DNA from: Ectopseudomonas composti
GTDB lineage: Bacteria; Pseudomonadota; Gammaproteobacteria; Pseudomonadales; Pseudomonadaceae
NCBI GenBank assembly: GCA_946886245.1
Contig: CAMPIF010000035.1
Coordinates: 1 to 16,353, forward strand
DNA: 16,353 bases
Direction of reading: 5' to 3'
The translations under genes were made by a program, and so were the position numbers. Every line of letters begins with the position of its first letter. The stretch's first letter is position 1. The notes beneath the pieces are model-generated. The model was not told the DNA's origin, did not search any database, and worked only from the letters and a program-made list of their open reading frames with translations. Positions 1 through 7,582 of this stretch are shown here, in pieces.

Positions 1-28
1 ACACCGACTGGAGCTCAACCTTTGTTTG

Positions 29-59
29 GTGGGCTGAAGCGGATCGTCGCCCGGCCCAC
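29..59. terminator. Weak inverted repeat downstream of the ArsR-type gene
   Basis: GTGGGC (29-34) pairs with GCCCAC (54-59) across a 19-nt loop, just beyond the stop codon of the minus-strand regulator. It may end that transcript or be part of a pseudomonad intergenic repeat. There is no T-tract, so a classical intrinsic terminator is not supported. Confidence 0.25.
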
Positions 60-68
60 ACTACGGAG

Positions 69-761
69 CTACGAAGCCGCGATCGCCATGATCGCCCTGC
101 GCCCCTTCGGTGAAACCTGCAGCGCACGCGAACCCGTGCTGCGCCGCAGCCAGCCCTCGCCTTCGCACAGACTCAGCAACGCCGCGCCCAGCGCACCACC
201 GAGATGCGGCTTGCGCTCGCTCCAGTCCGGGCAGGCACAGAGTCGCTGGCGGCGCTGGCGGTTGATCTGCTGCAGATCGATGCCCAACGCCTGCAGCCCC
301 TGCTCACCGCTTGCCGTCAGCTGCAGCGCACCGCCCTCCTCGCTCAGCCATTCGGCTGCACGCATGCGCGCGAACACGCCGACCGCCAGTTCGCCGGCCA
401 GATGGTCGTAACAGGTGCGCGCCTCACGCATGGCCTGTGGCGTCCCGCGTGAGGCCGGCACCACGCGGGGTTGCCGTGGCTGTGCGGCCAGCGCGGCACT
501 GGCCAGGGCTTCGACCAGTTGCCCGACTTCCGGCCCGGCCAGGCGGTAATAGCGATTGCGCCCATGGCGCTGCTGCGCCAGCAGGCCGCCTTCTACCAGC
601 TTGGCCAGGTGCGCGCTGGTCGACGACGGCGACAGCCCTGCGAGCAAGGCCAGCTCGCCGGCCGGCCGCGCGCTGCCGTCCATCAGCGCCCAGACCATGC
701 TGGCGCGCCCGGCATCGGCGAGCAGCGCGGCAATCGAACTGAAACCCGGTGCGTATTCCAT
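69..761 (-). CDS. ArsR/SmtB-type winged-helix transcriptional regulator
   Basis: A 230-residue putative DNA-binding repressor. A winged helix occupies roughly residues 5-75: the recognition region ELALLAGLSPSSTSAHLAKL (36-55) is followed by a wing around RHGRNRYYRL. The protein is about twice the length of minimal ArsR proteins, as in the long ArsR subfamily found next to small enzymes. The C-terminal half carries RTCYDH (115-120) and CACPDWSERKPHLGG (175-189); Cys117, Cys175 and Cys177 are candidates for metal or thiol sensing, which is inference. The start is supported by GAGGTGAAC just before the ATG. It is divergent, 84 nt apart, from the ABM/TSUP operon at 846-1938, which is its likely target. 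The ligand is unknown. Confidence 0.85.
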   Translation of the reverse strand: MEYAPGFSSIAALLADAGRASMVWALMDGSARPAGELALLAGLSPSSTSAHLAKLVEGGLLAQQRHGRNRYYRLAGPEVGQLVEALASAALAAQPRQPRVVPASRGTPQAMREARTCYDHLAGELAVGVFARMRAAEWLSEEGGALQLTASGEQGLQALGIDLQQINRQRRQRLCACPDWSERKPHLGGALGAALLSLCEGEGWLRRSTGSRALQVSPKGRRAIMAIAAS

Positions 762-845
762 AGTTCACCTCATGACGAAACATGGCGTGCAGCAAATGTG
801 GATACTGGCAGGCAATTTCAGTCAGAGCCAGCCAGGGAGAAACCG

Positions 846-1208
846 ATGCTCGCCGTGATCTTCGAAGTGCAGGCCAGGCCAGGCCTGCAGCAGGACTATC
901 TCGACCTCGCCGGCGAGTTGCGCCCGCTGCTCGCCGAGCAGCCGGGCTTCATCTCCATCGAACGCTTCCAGAGCCTGACCCAGCCTGGGAAGATCCTGTC
1001 GCTATCGTTCTGGCAGGACGAAGCCGCGATCCAGGCCTGGCGCCAGCGCGAGGAACACCGGCGCGCACAGACGGCAGGACGCGAGGAGGTCTTCAGTCAC
1101 TATCGCCTGCGCGTGGCCCAGGTGCTGCGCGACTACGGCATGCACGAGCGCGAACAGGCGCCAGCCGACAGCCGCGCGATCCACGAGCAGGGGCAGCGCG
1201 ATGACTGA
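846..1208 (+). CDS. Antibiotic biosynthesis monooxygenase (ABM) family protein
   Basis: A 120-residue protein of the ABM dimeric alpha/beta-barrel fold. The N-terminal beta strand MLAVIFEVQARPG, the central PGFISIERFQS and GKILSLSFWQDEAAIQAW, and EHRRAQ are the usual landmarks of the family. Members include small cofactor-free or haem-binding oxygenases, and many are uncharacterised, so no substrate can be assigned. The ATG at 846 is preferred because GGGAGA lies just upstream and the ABM fold begins at this Met; the reading frame is open further upstream but that part overlaps the divergent promoter region. The last codons overlap the next gene by 8 nt (ATGACTGA), so the two are probably translationally coupled. 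The residues after about 104 are a poorly conserved polar tail. Confidence 0.83.
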   Translation: MLAVIFEVQARPGLQQDYLDLAGELRPLLAEQPGFISIERFQSLTQPGKILSLSFWQDEAAIQAWRQREEHRRAQTAGREEVFSHYRLRVAQVLRDYGMHEREQAPADSRAIHEQGQRDD

Positions 1209-1938
1209 GCACCTGCCGCTGATCCTCGCCACCTTCCTGCTCGCCGGCATGGTCAAGGGTGTGGTCGGCCTTGGTCTGCCGACCATCGCCGTCGGTCTGC
1301 TCGGTCTGGTGATGGCGCCACTGCAGGCCGCCGCGCTGCTGATCATCCCGTCGATGGTGACCAACATCTGGCAGTTGTGCGACGGTCGCAGCCCGCTGCC
1401 GATGCTGCGCCGGCTATGGCCGATGCTGCTGGGAATCCTGTGCGGCACGCTGCTGGTGGCCGCCCTGCTGCAGAGCCTCGACCTGCCCGGCGCCAGCCGC
1501 TGGCTGGGCGTCGCGCTGGTGATCTACGCAGTGCTTGGCCTGGCCAAGGTGCACTTTCGCGTGGAGCGGGCCAAGGAAGGCTGGCTGAGCCCGGTGATCG
1601 GTGCGATCACCGGTGCGATCACCGCAGTTACCGGCGTGTTCGTGATTCCCGCCGTGCCCTACCTGCAGGCCATCGGCCTGGAGAAGGACGATCTGGTTCA
1701 GGCCCTGGGGTTGTCCTTCAGCGTCTCCACCCTGGCTCTGGCGGCAGCGCTCGGTCACAGCGGTGAACTGCTGCAACCGGCGGTGCTGGGTGTATCGGCC
1801 CTCGCCCTGCTGCCGGCACTGCTGGGCATGGCCGCCGGCCAGTGGCTACGCAAGCGCATCAGCGCGGAGCGCTTCAAGCGCTGGTTCTTCATCGGCCTGT
1901 TGCTGCTCGGTGCCGAGCTGGCGCTGCGCGGTCTCTGA
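1201..1938 (+). CDS. Sulfite exporter TauE/SafE (TSUP) family membrane permease
   Basis: A 245-residue integral membrane protein with about 7-8 hydrophobic helices. The first helix contains ATFLLAGMVKGVVGLGLPTI, the typical TSUP glycine-rich opening, and a second glycine-rich repeat, VIGAITGAITAVTGVFVIPA, begins the second half. The family moves organic or inorganic sulfur anions or other small organic anions across the inner membrane; the substrate here is unknown. It begins inside the end of the ABM gene and ends 9 nt from the convergent membrane-protein gene, so there is almost no terminator space between them. The pairing with an ABM enzyme under an ArsR-type regulator suggests turnover and export of a toxic small molecule, which is inference. 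Confidence 0.88.
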   Translation: MTEHLPLILATFLLAGMVKGVVGLGLPTIAVGLLGLVMAPLQAAALLIIPSMVTNIWQLCDGRSPLPMLRRLWPMLLGILCGTLLVAALLQSLDLPGASRWLGVALVIYAVLGLAKVHFRVERAKEGWLSPVIGAITGAITAVTGVFVIPAVPYLQAIGLEKDDLVQALGLSFSVSTLALAAALGHSGELLQPAVLGVSALALLPALLGMAAGQWLRKRISAERFKRWFFIGLLLLGAELALRGL

Positions 1939-1947
1939 ACCTGAGCA

Positions 1948-2349
1948 TCAAACGGCGGCTGCCTGCGAGTGCTTGAGGCCGAACCATTGCAGCTCGGCCA
2001 GCAGCGCCACCGCCAGCGCCTGAGCGATGACGAAGGCATAGCCGAACAGGTTCGGCGACAGCCAGCCGATCGCCAGGACCAGCAGACTGTCGATCACCCA
2101 CAGCGCGTTGACCGCGATCACCGCCCAGATGGCCTGGCGGCTGATTTCGGCGCGGTTGGACAACCACACCAGCAGCGCCGCGAAAGGCAGCAGCGCGCTA
2201 CCGGCGACCAGCAACAGCAGGCGCGGCAATTCGAGGAAGGCGCCCAGCCAGCCGGCCGCCAGGACCAGCAGCAGGCCGGTGACGCCGCTGAGCAGGCCGT
2301 CGAACAAGAGAGCATTGCGCAGCATCGGGGTGGGTTGCAGTGCGTTCAT
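1948..2349 (-). CDS. Small four-helix inner-membrane protein of unknown function
   Basis: A 133-residue protein with four clear hydrophobic helices: about residues 13-37 (including LSGVTGLLLVLAAGWLGAFL), 41-61 (LLLLVAGSALLPFAALLVWL), 70-94 (around VIAVNALWVIDSLLVLAIGW) and 100-122. The ends are short and polar and no enzymatic motif is seen. The start at 2349 is chosen because GGAGGATT lies just upstream; the frame is open 32 codons further but that part is non-hydrophobic and crosses the palindrome region. It is divergent from the XRE-type regulator, and the 122-nt gap between them holds a perfect palindrome, so regulation by that neighbour is likely. It resembles small conserved membrane proteins common next to MmyB-type regulators, but I cannot name a function. 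Confidence 0.8.
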   Translation of the reverse strand: MNALQPTPMLRNALLFDGLLSGVTGLLLVLAAGWLGAFLELPRLLLLVAGSALLPFAALLVWLSNRAEISRQAIWAVIAVNALWVIDSLLVLAIGWLSPNLFGYAFVIAQALAVALLAELQWFGLKHSQAAAV

Positions 2350-2420
2350 GATGAATCCTCCGTAGCGGCACCGGGGTGGTGCCTGGCCTACAGATTTCGC
2401 CGAAACGAACAGGGCGTCGA

Positions 2421-2435
2421 TTACCTGCCAGGTAA
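2421..2435. promoter_or_regulatory. Perfect palindrome, candidate operator of the XRE/MmyB-type regulator
   Basis: TTACCTGCCAGGTAA has 7-bp arms that match perfectly around a single central base. It lies between two divergent genes, 36 nt before the regulator start and 71 nt before the membrane-protein start. A dyad in this place fits an operator bound by an XRE dimer controlling both promoters. The assignment to this regulator is inference from position. Confidence 0.6.
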
Positions 2436-2471
2436 TGGCCGACATGACCTGGCTGAACTATCGTGCAGGCC

Positions 2472-3257
2472 ATGAACACTACCCAGACCGCCGGCGCCCT
2501 GTTGCGCCAATGGCGCCAGCGGCGCCGCCTGAGCCAGCTCGACCTCGCCTGCGAGGCACAGATATCGACTCGCCACCTGAGCTTCGTCGAAACCGGACGC
2601 GCACACCCCAGCCGCGAGATGCTGCTGCACCTGGCCGAGCAGCTGGAGATACCCCTGCGCGAGCGCAATCGCCTGCTCAGCGCAGCCGGTTTCGCCCCGC
2701 TGTACAGCCAGCACGAGCTGAGCGACCCGGCGCTGGCTCCAGCCCGCCAGGCGATCGAACAGTTGCTCAAGGCCCATGAACCCTATCCGGCGCTGGCCAT
2801 CGACCGACAGTGGAACCTGCTGGCAGCCAACGCCTCGGTCGGCCCCTTCCTCGCCGGCATGCCGGACTTTCTGCTCGGCCCGCCGCTCAATGTGATGCGC
2901 CTGTCGTTGCACCCCGAAGGCCTGGCACCGCGCATCGCCAACCTCGCGCTGTGGCGCGCGCACCTGCTGATGCGCCTGCAGCGTGACGCCGAAATCAGTG
3001 GCGACGAAGCCCTGTTCAGCCTGCTCGATGAACTGCGCGGCTACCCGGCGCCGGCAGAAGTCCCTGCGCCGCCGAGCGATGCCGTGCTGGTGCCACTGCA
3101 ATTGCACAGCGAGCAGGGCGTGCTCAGCCTGATCAGCACCATCACGGTCTTCGGCACACCGAATGACGTGACCCTCGCCGAACTGGCGCTGGAGACCTTC
3201 TTCCCCGCCGACGCCTTCACCGCCGACTACCTGCGCAACCTGGCGAAAAGCCCCTGA
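2472..3257 (+). CDS. XRE-family HTH regulator with MmyB-like ligand-binding domain
   Basis: A 261-residue cytoplasmic regulator. The N-terminal XRE helix-turn-helix spans about residues 7-62: LRQWRQRRRLSQLDLACEAQ, then the recognition segment ISTRHLSFVETGRAHPSREM. The C-terminal part is the MmyB-like PAS-type domain, with the landmarks YPALAIDRQWNLLAAN (105-120), NVMRLSLHPEGLAPRIANL (140-158) and the closing ITVFGTPNDVTLAELALETF. Length and order match the family. A GTG at 2463 would add three residues; neither start has a strong ribosome binding site (GCAGG sits close to the ATG), so the exact start is uncertain. It is divergent from the four-helix membrane gene. MmyB-type regulators often control an adjacent gene and bind a small hydrophobic ligand; the ligand here is unknown. 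Confidence 0.9.
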   Translation: MNTTQTAGALLRQWRQRRRLSQLDLACEAQISTRHLSFVETGRAHPSREMLLHLAEQLEIPLRERNRLLSAAGFAPLYSQHELSDPALAPARQAIEQLLKAHEPYPALAIDRQWNLLAANASVGPFLAGMPDFLLGPPLNVMRLSLHPEGLAPRIANLALWRAHLLMRLQRDAEISGDEALFSLLDELRGYPAPAEVPAPPSDAVLVPLQLHSEQGVLSLISTITVFGTPNDVTLAELALETFFPADAFTADYLRNLAKSP

Positions 3258-3265
3258 ACGGTAGC

Positions 3266-3281
3266 GATTTCCGACGAAATC
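3266..3281. terminator. Small hairpin after the XRE-type regulator
   Basis: GATTTC (3266-3271) and GAAATC (3276-3281) pair perfectly around the tetraloop CGAC, 9 nt after the regulator stop. It is AT-rich and short, and no T-run follows, so it is at best a weak terminator. The remaining gap to 3388 shows no gene. Confidence 0.25.
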
Positions 3282-3388
3282 ACTCTTTCGGGTCATGCTC
3301 CGCGACGCTTGGCGCAGTAGTCTTGGCGCTGCGTCCTTGACGCCGCCCACTGCATACCTGCTCAAAACAATAACAAGGAGCACCCCGG

Positions 3389-4135
3389 ATGCGCTGTAAA
3401 GCACTGTTGCGCCATGCTTTTTTCTGGTCGCTCGGACTCTTCGTCGGGCTCTCGCCAGTGGCCTTCGCCGAGGCCGTCAGCCCGCAGGAACAGATTCAGG
3501 TACACGCCAGCCGCGCTACCAGCAGCCTGATGCTGTTACGTGGCGAAGGTTTCCAGAAGACTCATCAGCAGCGCCTGGAAGCCGACCTCGCCGCTCTGGC
3601 CGGCGCCATGCAGAGCCTGCCGCAGGGCAGCGCCGAACTCACCAGCGCCCATCAGGCCCTCGTTACCCAATTGCGCAACGGTGTTTCCTATGGCCCCGGT
3701 GACGAGAACGTGCCCTGGCGCTTTCCCGAAGACCTCAGCCGTGCCCTGCGCGACTTCCTCGGCACGGCCCGGGCCCTGCCGGGCGCCGAAGGCCAGAGCG
3801 AGCTGGCGGCGAAGGTCGAGTACCTCTGCGTGCAATACCTCAGCCGCTCCTACCTGGGCACCTTCGAGATCGCCCGCGAGCAACCCGGCACCTACCTCGG
3901 GCAGGACGAACGCCTGCTGCTGCCGGCCATCGACAGTGAGCTGCAGGCAATCGAGGATCAATCCGACCCGCAGGTGACCAAGCTGCAGACGCGCTGGAGC
4001 TACCTGCGTGCCGCGCTGGCCGACATGAACAGCCAGAGCAACACCCTGCAGAGCGTCTCCGGCCGTCCCTTCGCGCCCATTACCGTGGATCGTCACGCAC
4101 GCTCGATGACGGCGCAGTGGATGGCGATGTTCTAG
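3389..4135 (+). CDS. Exported (periplasmic) protein of unknown function
   Basis: A 248-residue protein with a clear Sec signal peptide: basic start (MRCKALLRH), hydrophobic core FFWSLGLFVGLSPVAF, and a likely signal peptidase I cut after AFA at residue 27. The mature part is predominantly helical, with many Ala/Leu/Gln residues, and looks like a helical bundle (long helices near residues 30-55, 60-100, 130-165 and 175-215). No catalytic motif, lipobox or membrane anchor is seen. AAGGAG upstream of the ATG supports the start. It ends just before a REP hairpin shared with the convergent DUF962 gene and stands alone as a transcription unit. It looks like a conserved Pseudomonas hypothetical protein, and I do not assign a function. 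Confidence 0.78.
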   Translation: MRCKALLRHAFFWSLGLFVGLSPVAFAEAVSPQEQIQVHASRATSSLMLLRGEGFQKTHQQRLEADLAALAGAMQSLPQGSAELTSAHQALVTQLRNGVSYGPGDENVPWRFPEDLSRALRDFLGTARALPGAEGQSELAAKVEYLCVQYLSRSYLGTFEIAREQPGTYLGQDERLLLPAIDSELQAIEDQSDPQVTKLQTRWSYLRAALADMNSQSNTLQSVSGRPFAPITVDRHARSMTAQWMAMF

Positions 4136-4141
4136 AAAGGC

Positions 4142-4199
4142 TCGCGGCTAAAGCCCCTCCCACAAAACCGAATGGCCGTGGGAGGGGCTTCAGCCGCGA
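4142..4199. repeat. REP (repetitive extragenic palindromic) hairpin between convergent genes
   Basis: The 22-nt left arm (4142-4163) and right arm (4178-4199) are complementary except for one mismatch and share the pseudomonad REP core GCGGCTRAAGCCCCTCCCAC. The loop is 14 nt. It fills the 81-nt space between two convergent genes and probably acts as a bidirectional transcription end. Confidence 0.88.
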
Positions 4200-4216
4200 C
4201 GAACAGCAGCACGTGC

Positions 4217-4741
4217 TCAGGCCAGCGCCTTCTTCTCGCGAATGCAGGTCGGCCCGGCGATTTCCACCACGGCATGTTCGACTTCCTTGCGCAGGCCGAG
4301 CAGGAAAGCCAGTTCAGCGGCCACGAACAGCGGGCCGATCACCAGCCCCATGACGTCATCGACGAAGGCCGGCTTGCGTCCTTCGTAGTAATGCCCGACG
4401 AACTGGATGACCCAGCCGACCACGAACAGGCCAATGCCTGCCGTCAGCCACAGGGCAGTGGAAGCGTTAGCCAGGCTGGCACCGGCCCACAGGCACAGCC
4501 CCAGCAGCACGGCCATGAGCAGGCCGAAACGGGTATCCAGGCGCAGATAGAACACGGCGGCAGCCAGGGCCGTCAGCGTGGCAGGCGCCAGCCACAGGCC
4601 GGCGAGATGGAAACCTGGCCGCGACAGCAGCACGGCAACCGCCAGCACGATCATCGGGATGCCGAGGAAATGGCTGGCGATATTGCGCCGGTCGCGATGG
4701 TAGGCGGCATATTGCGCCAGGTGATCGACGAGGGTTTTCAT
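4217..4741 (-). CDS. DUF962 / Mpo1-like family membrane protein
   Basis: A 174-residue membrane protein of the DUF962 (YGL010w/Mpo1-like) family. It begins with HLAQYAAYHRDRRNIASHF, which supplies His15 and His24, followed by about four transmembrane helices (28-48, 48-66, 72-92 and 97-118) and then GHYYEGRKPAF (116-126) with His117 and Glu120. In yeast, Mpo1 is an ER-membrane iron-dependent dioxygenase that alpha-oxidises 2-hydroxy fatty acids using conserved histidines; the bacterial homologues are mostly untested. The start at 4741 has GAGGA upstream, while the longer open frame runs through the divergent Crp-type gene and is not real. It is transcribed away from the Crp-type regulator and shares a promoter region with a perfect palindrome. 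Confidence 0.83.
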   Translation of the reverse strand: MKTLVDHLAQYAAYHRDRRNIASHFLGIPMIVLAVAVLLSRPGFHLAGLWLAPATLTALAAAVFYLRLDTRFGLLMAVLLGLCLWAGASLANASTALWLTAGIGLFVVGWVIQFVGHYYEGRKPAFVDDVMGLVIGPLFVAAELAFLLGLRKEVEHAVVEIAGPTCIREKKALA

Positions 4742-4803
4742 TATTATCGTCCTCAGGTGTGAAACGGGCCCGAACATGATCCCCCCACCTTGGCCTGCCG
4801 CAC

Positions 4804-4819
4804 TGTCGGCTAGCCGACA
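4804..4819. promoter_or_regulatory. Perfect 16-bp palindrome, candidate Crp/Fnr-type operator
   Basis: TGTCGGCTAGCCGACA is its own reverse complement. It lies 45 nt before the Crp-type ATG and 62 nt before the divergent DUF962 gene. The spaced TGTCGG/CCGACA half-sites are arranged as in Crp/Fnr operators, although the sequence is neither the E. coli CRP (TGTGA) nor the FNR/Dnr (TTGAT) half-site. Autoregulation and control of the divergent gene are inferred. Confidence 0.62.
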
Positions 4820-4864
4820 ATGGCAGGGACGGCCACATCGCCGCGCAACCTCACAGGAGCCGCA

Positions 4865-5548
4865 ATGCCCGATCCCCGTCACCATCTCAACCTGCTGAAC
4901 CAGGGTCACTGGTTCGCCGCATTGCCACCAGCGCTGCGCCAGAGCCTGCTGAACATGGCCCAGGTGCAGCGCCTGGACGCCGGCCAGCGGCTGTTCCGCC
5001 GGGGCGACAAGCCCTGCGGGCTGTATGCGGTAGTGGAGGGCGCAGTACGCGTCGGCGCCATCAGCGAAAACGGCAAGGAGGCGCTGCTGACGCTGGTCGA
5101 GCCGCCCTACTGGTTCGGCGAAATTTCCCTGTTCGATGGCCTGCCGCGCACCCACGATGCCTTCGCTGAAAGCGCCAGCACCCTGCTGCTGCTGCCTCAG
5201 CACGACCTGCTCGCCCTGCTCGAACGCGAGCCGGTCTACTGGCGCGACTTCGCCCTGCTGATGAGCCACAAGCTGCGCCTGGCCTTCATCGCCCTGGAAG
5301 ACATGAGCCTGCTGCCCGCCGCGCCACGCCTGGCCCGACGCCTGCTGCTGATCGCCGAGAACTATGGCGAAAGCGAACCGCGCCGGGTACTGCACCTGGC
5401 TCAGGAGCAGCTGGCACTGATGCTCTCGCTGTCACGCCAGACCACCAACCAGATCCTCAAGGAGCTGCAGGCGCAGGGCGTGGTTCACCTGACCTACGGC
5501 GAGATCGAAATTCTCGACTTCGAGCGTCTGCGCCAGTGGGCCTCCTGA
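4865..5548 (+). CDS. Crp/Fnr-family transcriptional regulator
   Basis: A 227-residue regulator with an N-terminal cyclic-nucleotide-binding beta roll (about 15-130), a long dimer helix (about 130-150) and a C-terminal winged helix (about 170-225). The phosphate-binding-cassette-like segment is GEISLFDGLPRT (85-96), with Arg-Thr where E. coli CRP has Arg-Ser, so cNMP binding is plausible but unproven. There is no N-terminal cysteine cluster for an FNR iron-sulfur centre. The recognition helix reads LSRQTTNQILKELQ (189-202), which differs from both CRP and FNR and suits a non-standard operator. The ATG at 4865 has ACAGGAG at correct spacing; an earlier in-frame start would overlap the palindrome. 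The PhoD-like gene follows 61 nt downstream on the same strand. Confidence 0.88.
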   Translation: MPDPRHHLNLLNQGHWFAALPPALRQSLLNMAQVQRLDAGQRLFRRGDKPCGLYAVVEGAVRVGAISENGKEALLTLVEPPYWFGEISLFDGLPRTHDAFAESASTLLLLPQHDLLALLEREPVYWRDFALLMSHKLRLAFIALEDMSLLPAAPRLARRLLLIAENYGESEPRRVLHLAQEQLALMLSLSRQTTNQILKELQAQGVVHLTYGEIEILDFERLRQWAS

Positions 5549-5609
5549 ACTGCTGGCGCCCTGCCACTGTCCAACCCCTGTCGTTTTTTCTGCAGGAAGT
5601 ACCGTACCG

Positions 5610-7574
5610 ATGCCAGACAACACTCACACGCCACTGCCCGATGTGCTCGCCGGCCCGCTCTTGCGCCGGCTCGAGCCGGGGCGCCTGGTACTGTGGCTGG
5701 TGGCCAGTCGCGAGCTGACCCTGCAACTCCTGCTGCAACCCGAAGGCCAGGCGCAACGGATACATGCACTGGGCGAACACTGCCAGCAGTTGCCGCTCGG
5801 CCAGCAAGCCGTGCTGCACCTGATCGACCTACCCCTTACGCAGGTGCTGCCGCAAGATATACGCATCGCCTATGACCTGCAGATCCTCGACGACGATGCT
5901 CCGCAAGGCATGCGCGATTGGGCGCCGCACCTGCTTTACGACGGCGCCGAGCAGGCCGATTTCGTCCTGCGCTCACGTGTCGACCACCTGCTCCACGGCT
6001 CCTGCCGCAAGCCGCACCACGCTGCCGATGACGGCCTGCTCTGCGCCGATCGGCTGCTGGCAAGCCAGCCCGAAGCCGAGCAGCGCCCGGCGCTGCTGCT
6101 GATGAGCGGTGATCAGGTCTATGTCGACGATGTCGCCGGACCACTGCTGTGCGCCATTCACCAACTGATCGCCCGCCTCGGCCTGTTCGACGAGTTTCTC
6201 GACGGTGCCGTGGTCGAGGACAGCCAGGCGCTCTACGCCAACCCGGTCGGCTACTACCAGCGCGCCGAACTGCTGCCTGCGGTGAAGAGCAACCAGACCC
6301 TGCGCGACAAGTTCTTCGGCGGCGTGGAGAAGCCGGTCTTCACCAGCAGCAGCGCCGACAATCACCTGGTGACCTTCGCCGAGATGGTCGCCATGTACCT
6401 GCTGGTCTGGTCGCCGCTGCCCTGGACGCTGATCAGCGAACAGCCGCCGCCGCTGGACGAGGAGCAACAGCAGCGTTACGCCCGCGAGCGCGAGCGCATC
6501 GAGGCCTTCCGCCAGACTCTCGGTCAGGCTGCACGGGTGTTCGCCCACCTGCCGACGCTGATGATCTTCGACGACCACGATGTCACCGATGACTGGAACC
6601 TCTCCGCGCGCTGGGAGCAGACCGCCTACGGCCATCCCTTCTCCAAGCGCATCATCGGCAACGCCCTGCTCGCCTACCTGCTGTGCCAGGGCTGGGGCAA
6701 CAACCCGGACGTATTCGATGAGCCGCTGCAGGCCTTTGCCGAACTGCTGCAGCCGCGCCAGGACGACCACCTCCAGGCCAAGGCGCAGGACGCGCTGATC
6801 GATCAGTTGCTGCATTTCGAGCACTGGCACTACGTGCTGCCGACCACGCCGGCACTGCTGGTGCTGGATACCCGCACGCGCCGCTGGCGCAGCGAAGGGC
6901 ATCTGTCGAAACCCTCGGGGCTGATGGACTGGGAAGCGCTGTGCGACTTCCAGCAGGCGCTGCTCGATCACCCCAGCTGCATCATCGTCTCGCCGGCGCC
7001 GATGTTCGGCGTGAAGCTGATCGAGGGCATCCAGAAACTGTTCACCCTCGCCGGCCACCCGCTGATGGTCGATGCGGAAAACTGGATGGCCCATCGCGGC
7101 GCGGCCAGCGTGATGCTGAACATCTTCCGTCACTCGCGTACGCCAGGGGACTTCGTCATCCTCTCCGGCGACGTGCACTACTCCTTCGTCTACCGCGTGA
7201 ACATCCGCCATCGCCGCGCCAGCCCGACCATCTGGCAGATCACCAGCAGCGGCATCAAGAACGAATTCCCGGCCGAGCTGCTGGACTGGTTCGACCGTCT
7301 CAACCGCTGGCTCTACGCGCCCTGGTCACCGCTCAACTGGCTGACCAAGCGCCGACGCATGCGCGTCACGCCGCTGATCCCCGACCGCAGCCGCTCGGGC
7401 GAACGCCTGTGGAACAGCGCCGGCCTCGGCCAGGTGTTCTTCGACGAACAGGGCCGGCCCAAACGCATTCTGCAACTCAATGCCGACGGCTCGAAGCCGG
7501 TGGCCTTCATCAACGAACGCGAGGAGCGGCCAGCCCCGGCCATTACGCCTCGGAGTAGCAACATCGCTCCGTAG
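5610..7574 (+). CDS. PhoD-like metallophosphatase, no signal peptide
   Basis: A 654-residue protein of the alkaline phosphatase D-like metallophosphatase family. The metal-site motifs occur in order: LLLMSGDQVYVDDVAG (162-177), MIFDDHDVTDDWN (318-330) and FVILSGDVHYSFVY (515-528). The first ~120 residues form a beta-rich domain typical of these proteins. Unlike secreted PhoD, which carries a Tat twin-arginine signal, the N-terminus (MPDNTHTPLPDVLAGPLL) is not a signal peptide, so a cytoplasmic location is likely. The substrate is unknown; PhoD itself is a phosphodiesterase/phosphomonoesterase. AGGAAG lies 12 nt before the ATG. It follows the Crp-type gene on the same strand with 61 nt between, so a shared transcript is possible. 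A hairpin lies after the stop. Confidence 0.85.
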   Translation: MPDNTHTPLPDVLAGPLLRRLEPGRLVLWLVASRELTLQLLLQPEGQAQRIHALGEHCQQLPLGQQAVLHLIDLPLTQVLPQDIRIAYDLQILDDDAPQGMRDWAPHLLYDGAEQADFVLRSRVDHLLHGSCRKPHHAADDGLLCADRLLASQPEAEQRPALLLMSGDQVYVDDVAGPLLCAIHQLIARLGLFDEFLDGAVVEDSQALYANPVGYYQRAELLPAVKSNQTLRDKFFGGVEKPVFTSSSADNHLVTFAEMVAMYLLVWSPLPWTLISEQPPPLDEEQQQRYARERERIEAFRQTLGQAARVFAHLPTLMIFDDHDVTDDWNLSARWEQTAYGHPFSKRIIGNALLAYLLCQGWGNNPDVFDEPLQAFAELLQPRQDDHLQAKAQDALIDQLLHFEHWHYVLPTTPALLVLDTRTRRWRSEGHLSKPSGLMDWEALCDFQQALLDHPSCIIVSPAPMFGVKLIEGIQKLFTLAGHPLMVDAENWMAHRGAASVMLNIFRHSRTPGDFVILSGDVHYSFVYRVNIRHRRASPTIWQITSSGIKNEFPAELLDWFDRLNRWLYAPWSPLNWLTKRRRMRVTPLIPDRSRSGERLWNSAGLGQVFFDEQGRPKRILQLNADGSKPVAFINEREERPAPAITPRSSNIAP

Positions 7575-7582
7575 GACGGCTT

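Noticed and set aside
4742..5395. Large N-terminal extension of the DUF962 protein
   Set aside because: It would be antisense to the Crp-type gene and gives no membrane or family features; GAGGA supports the start at 4741.
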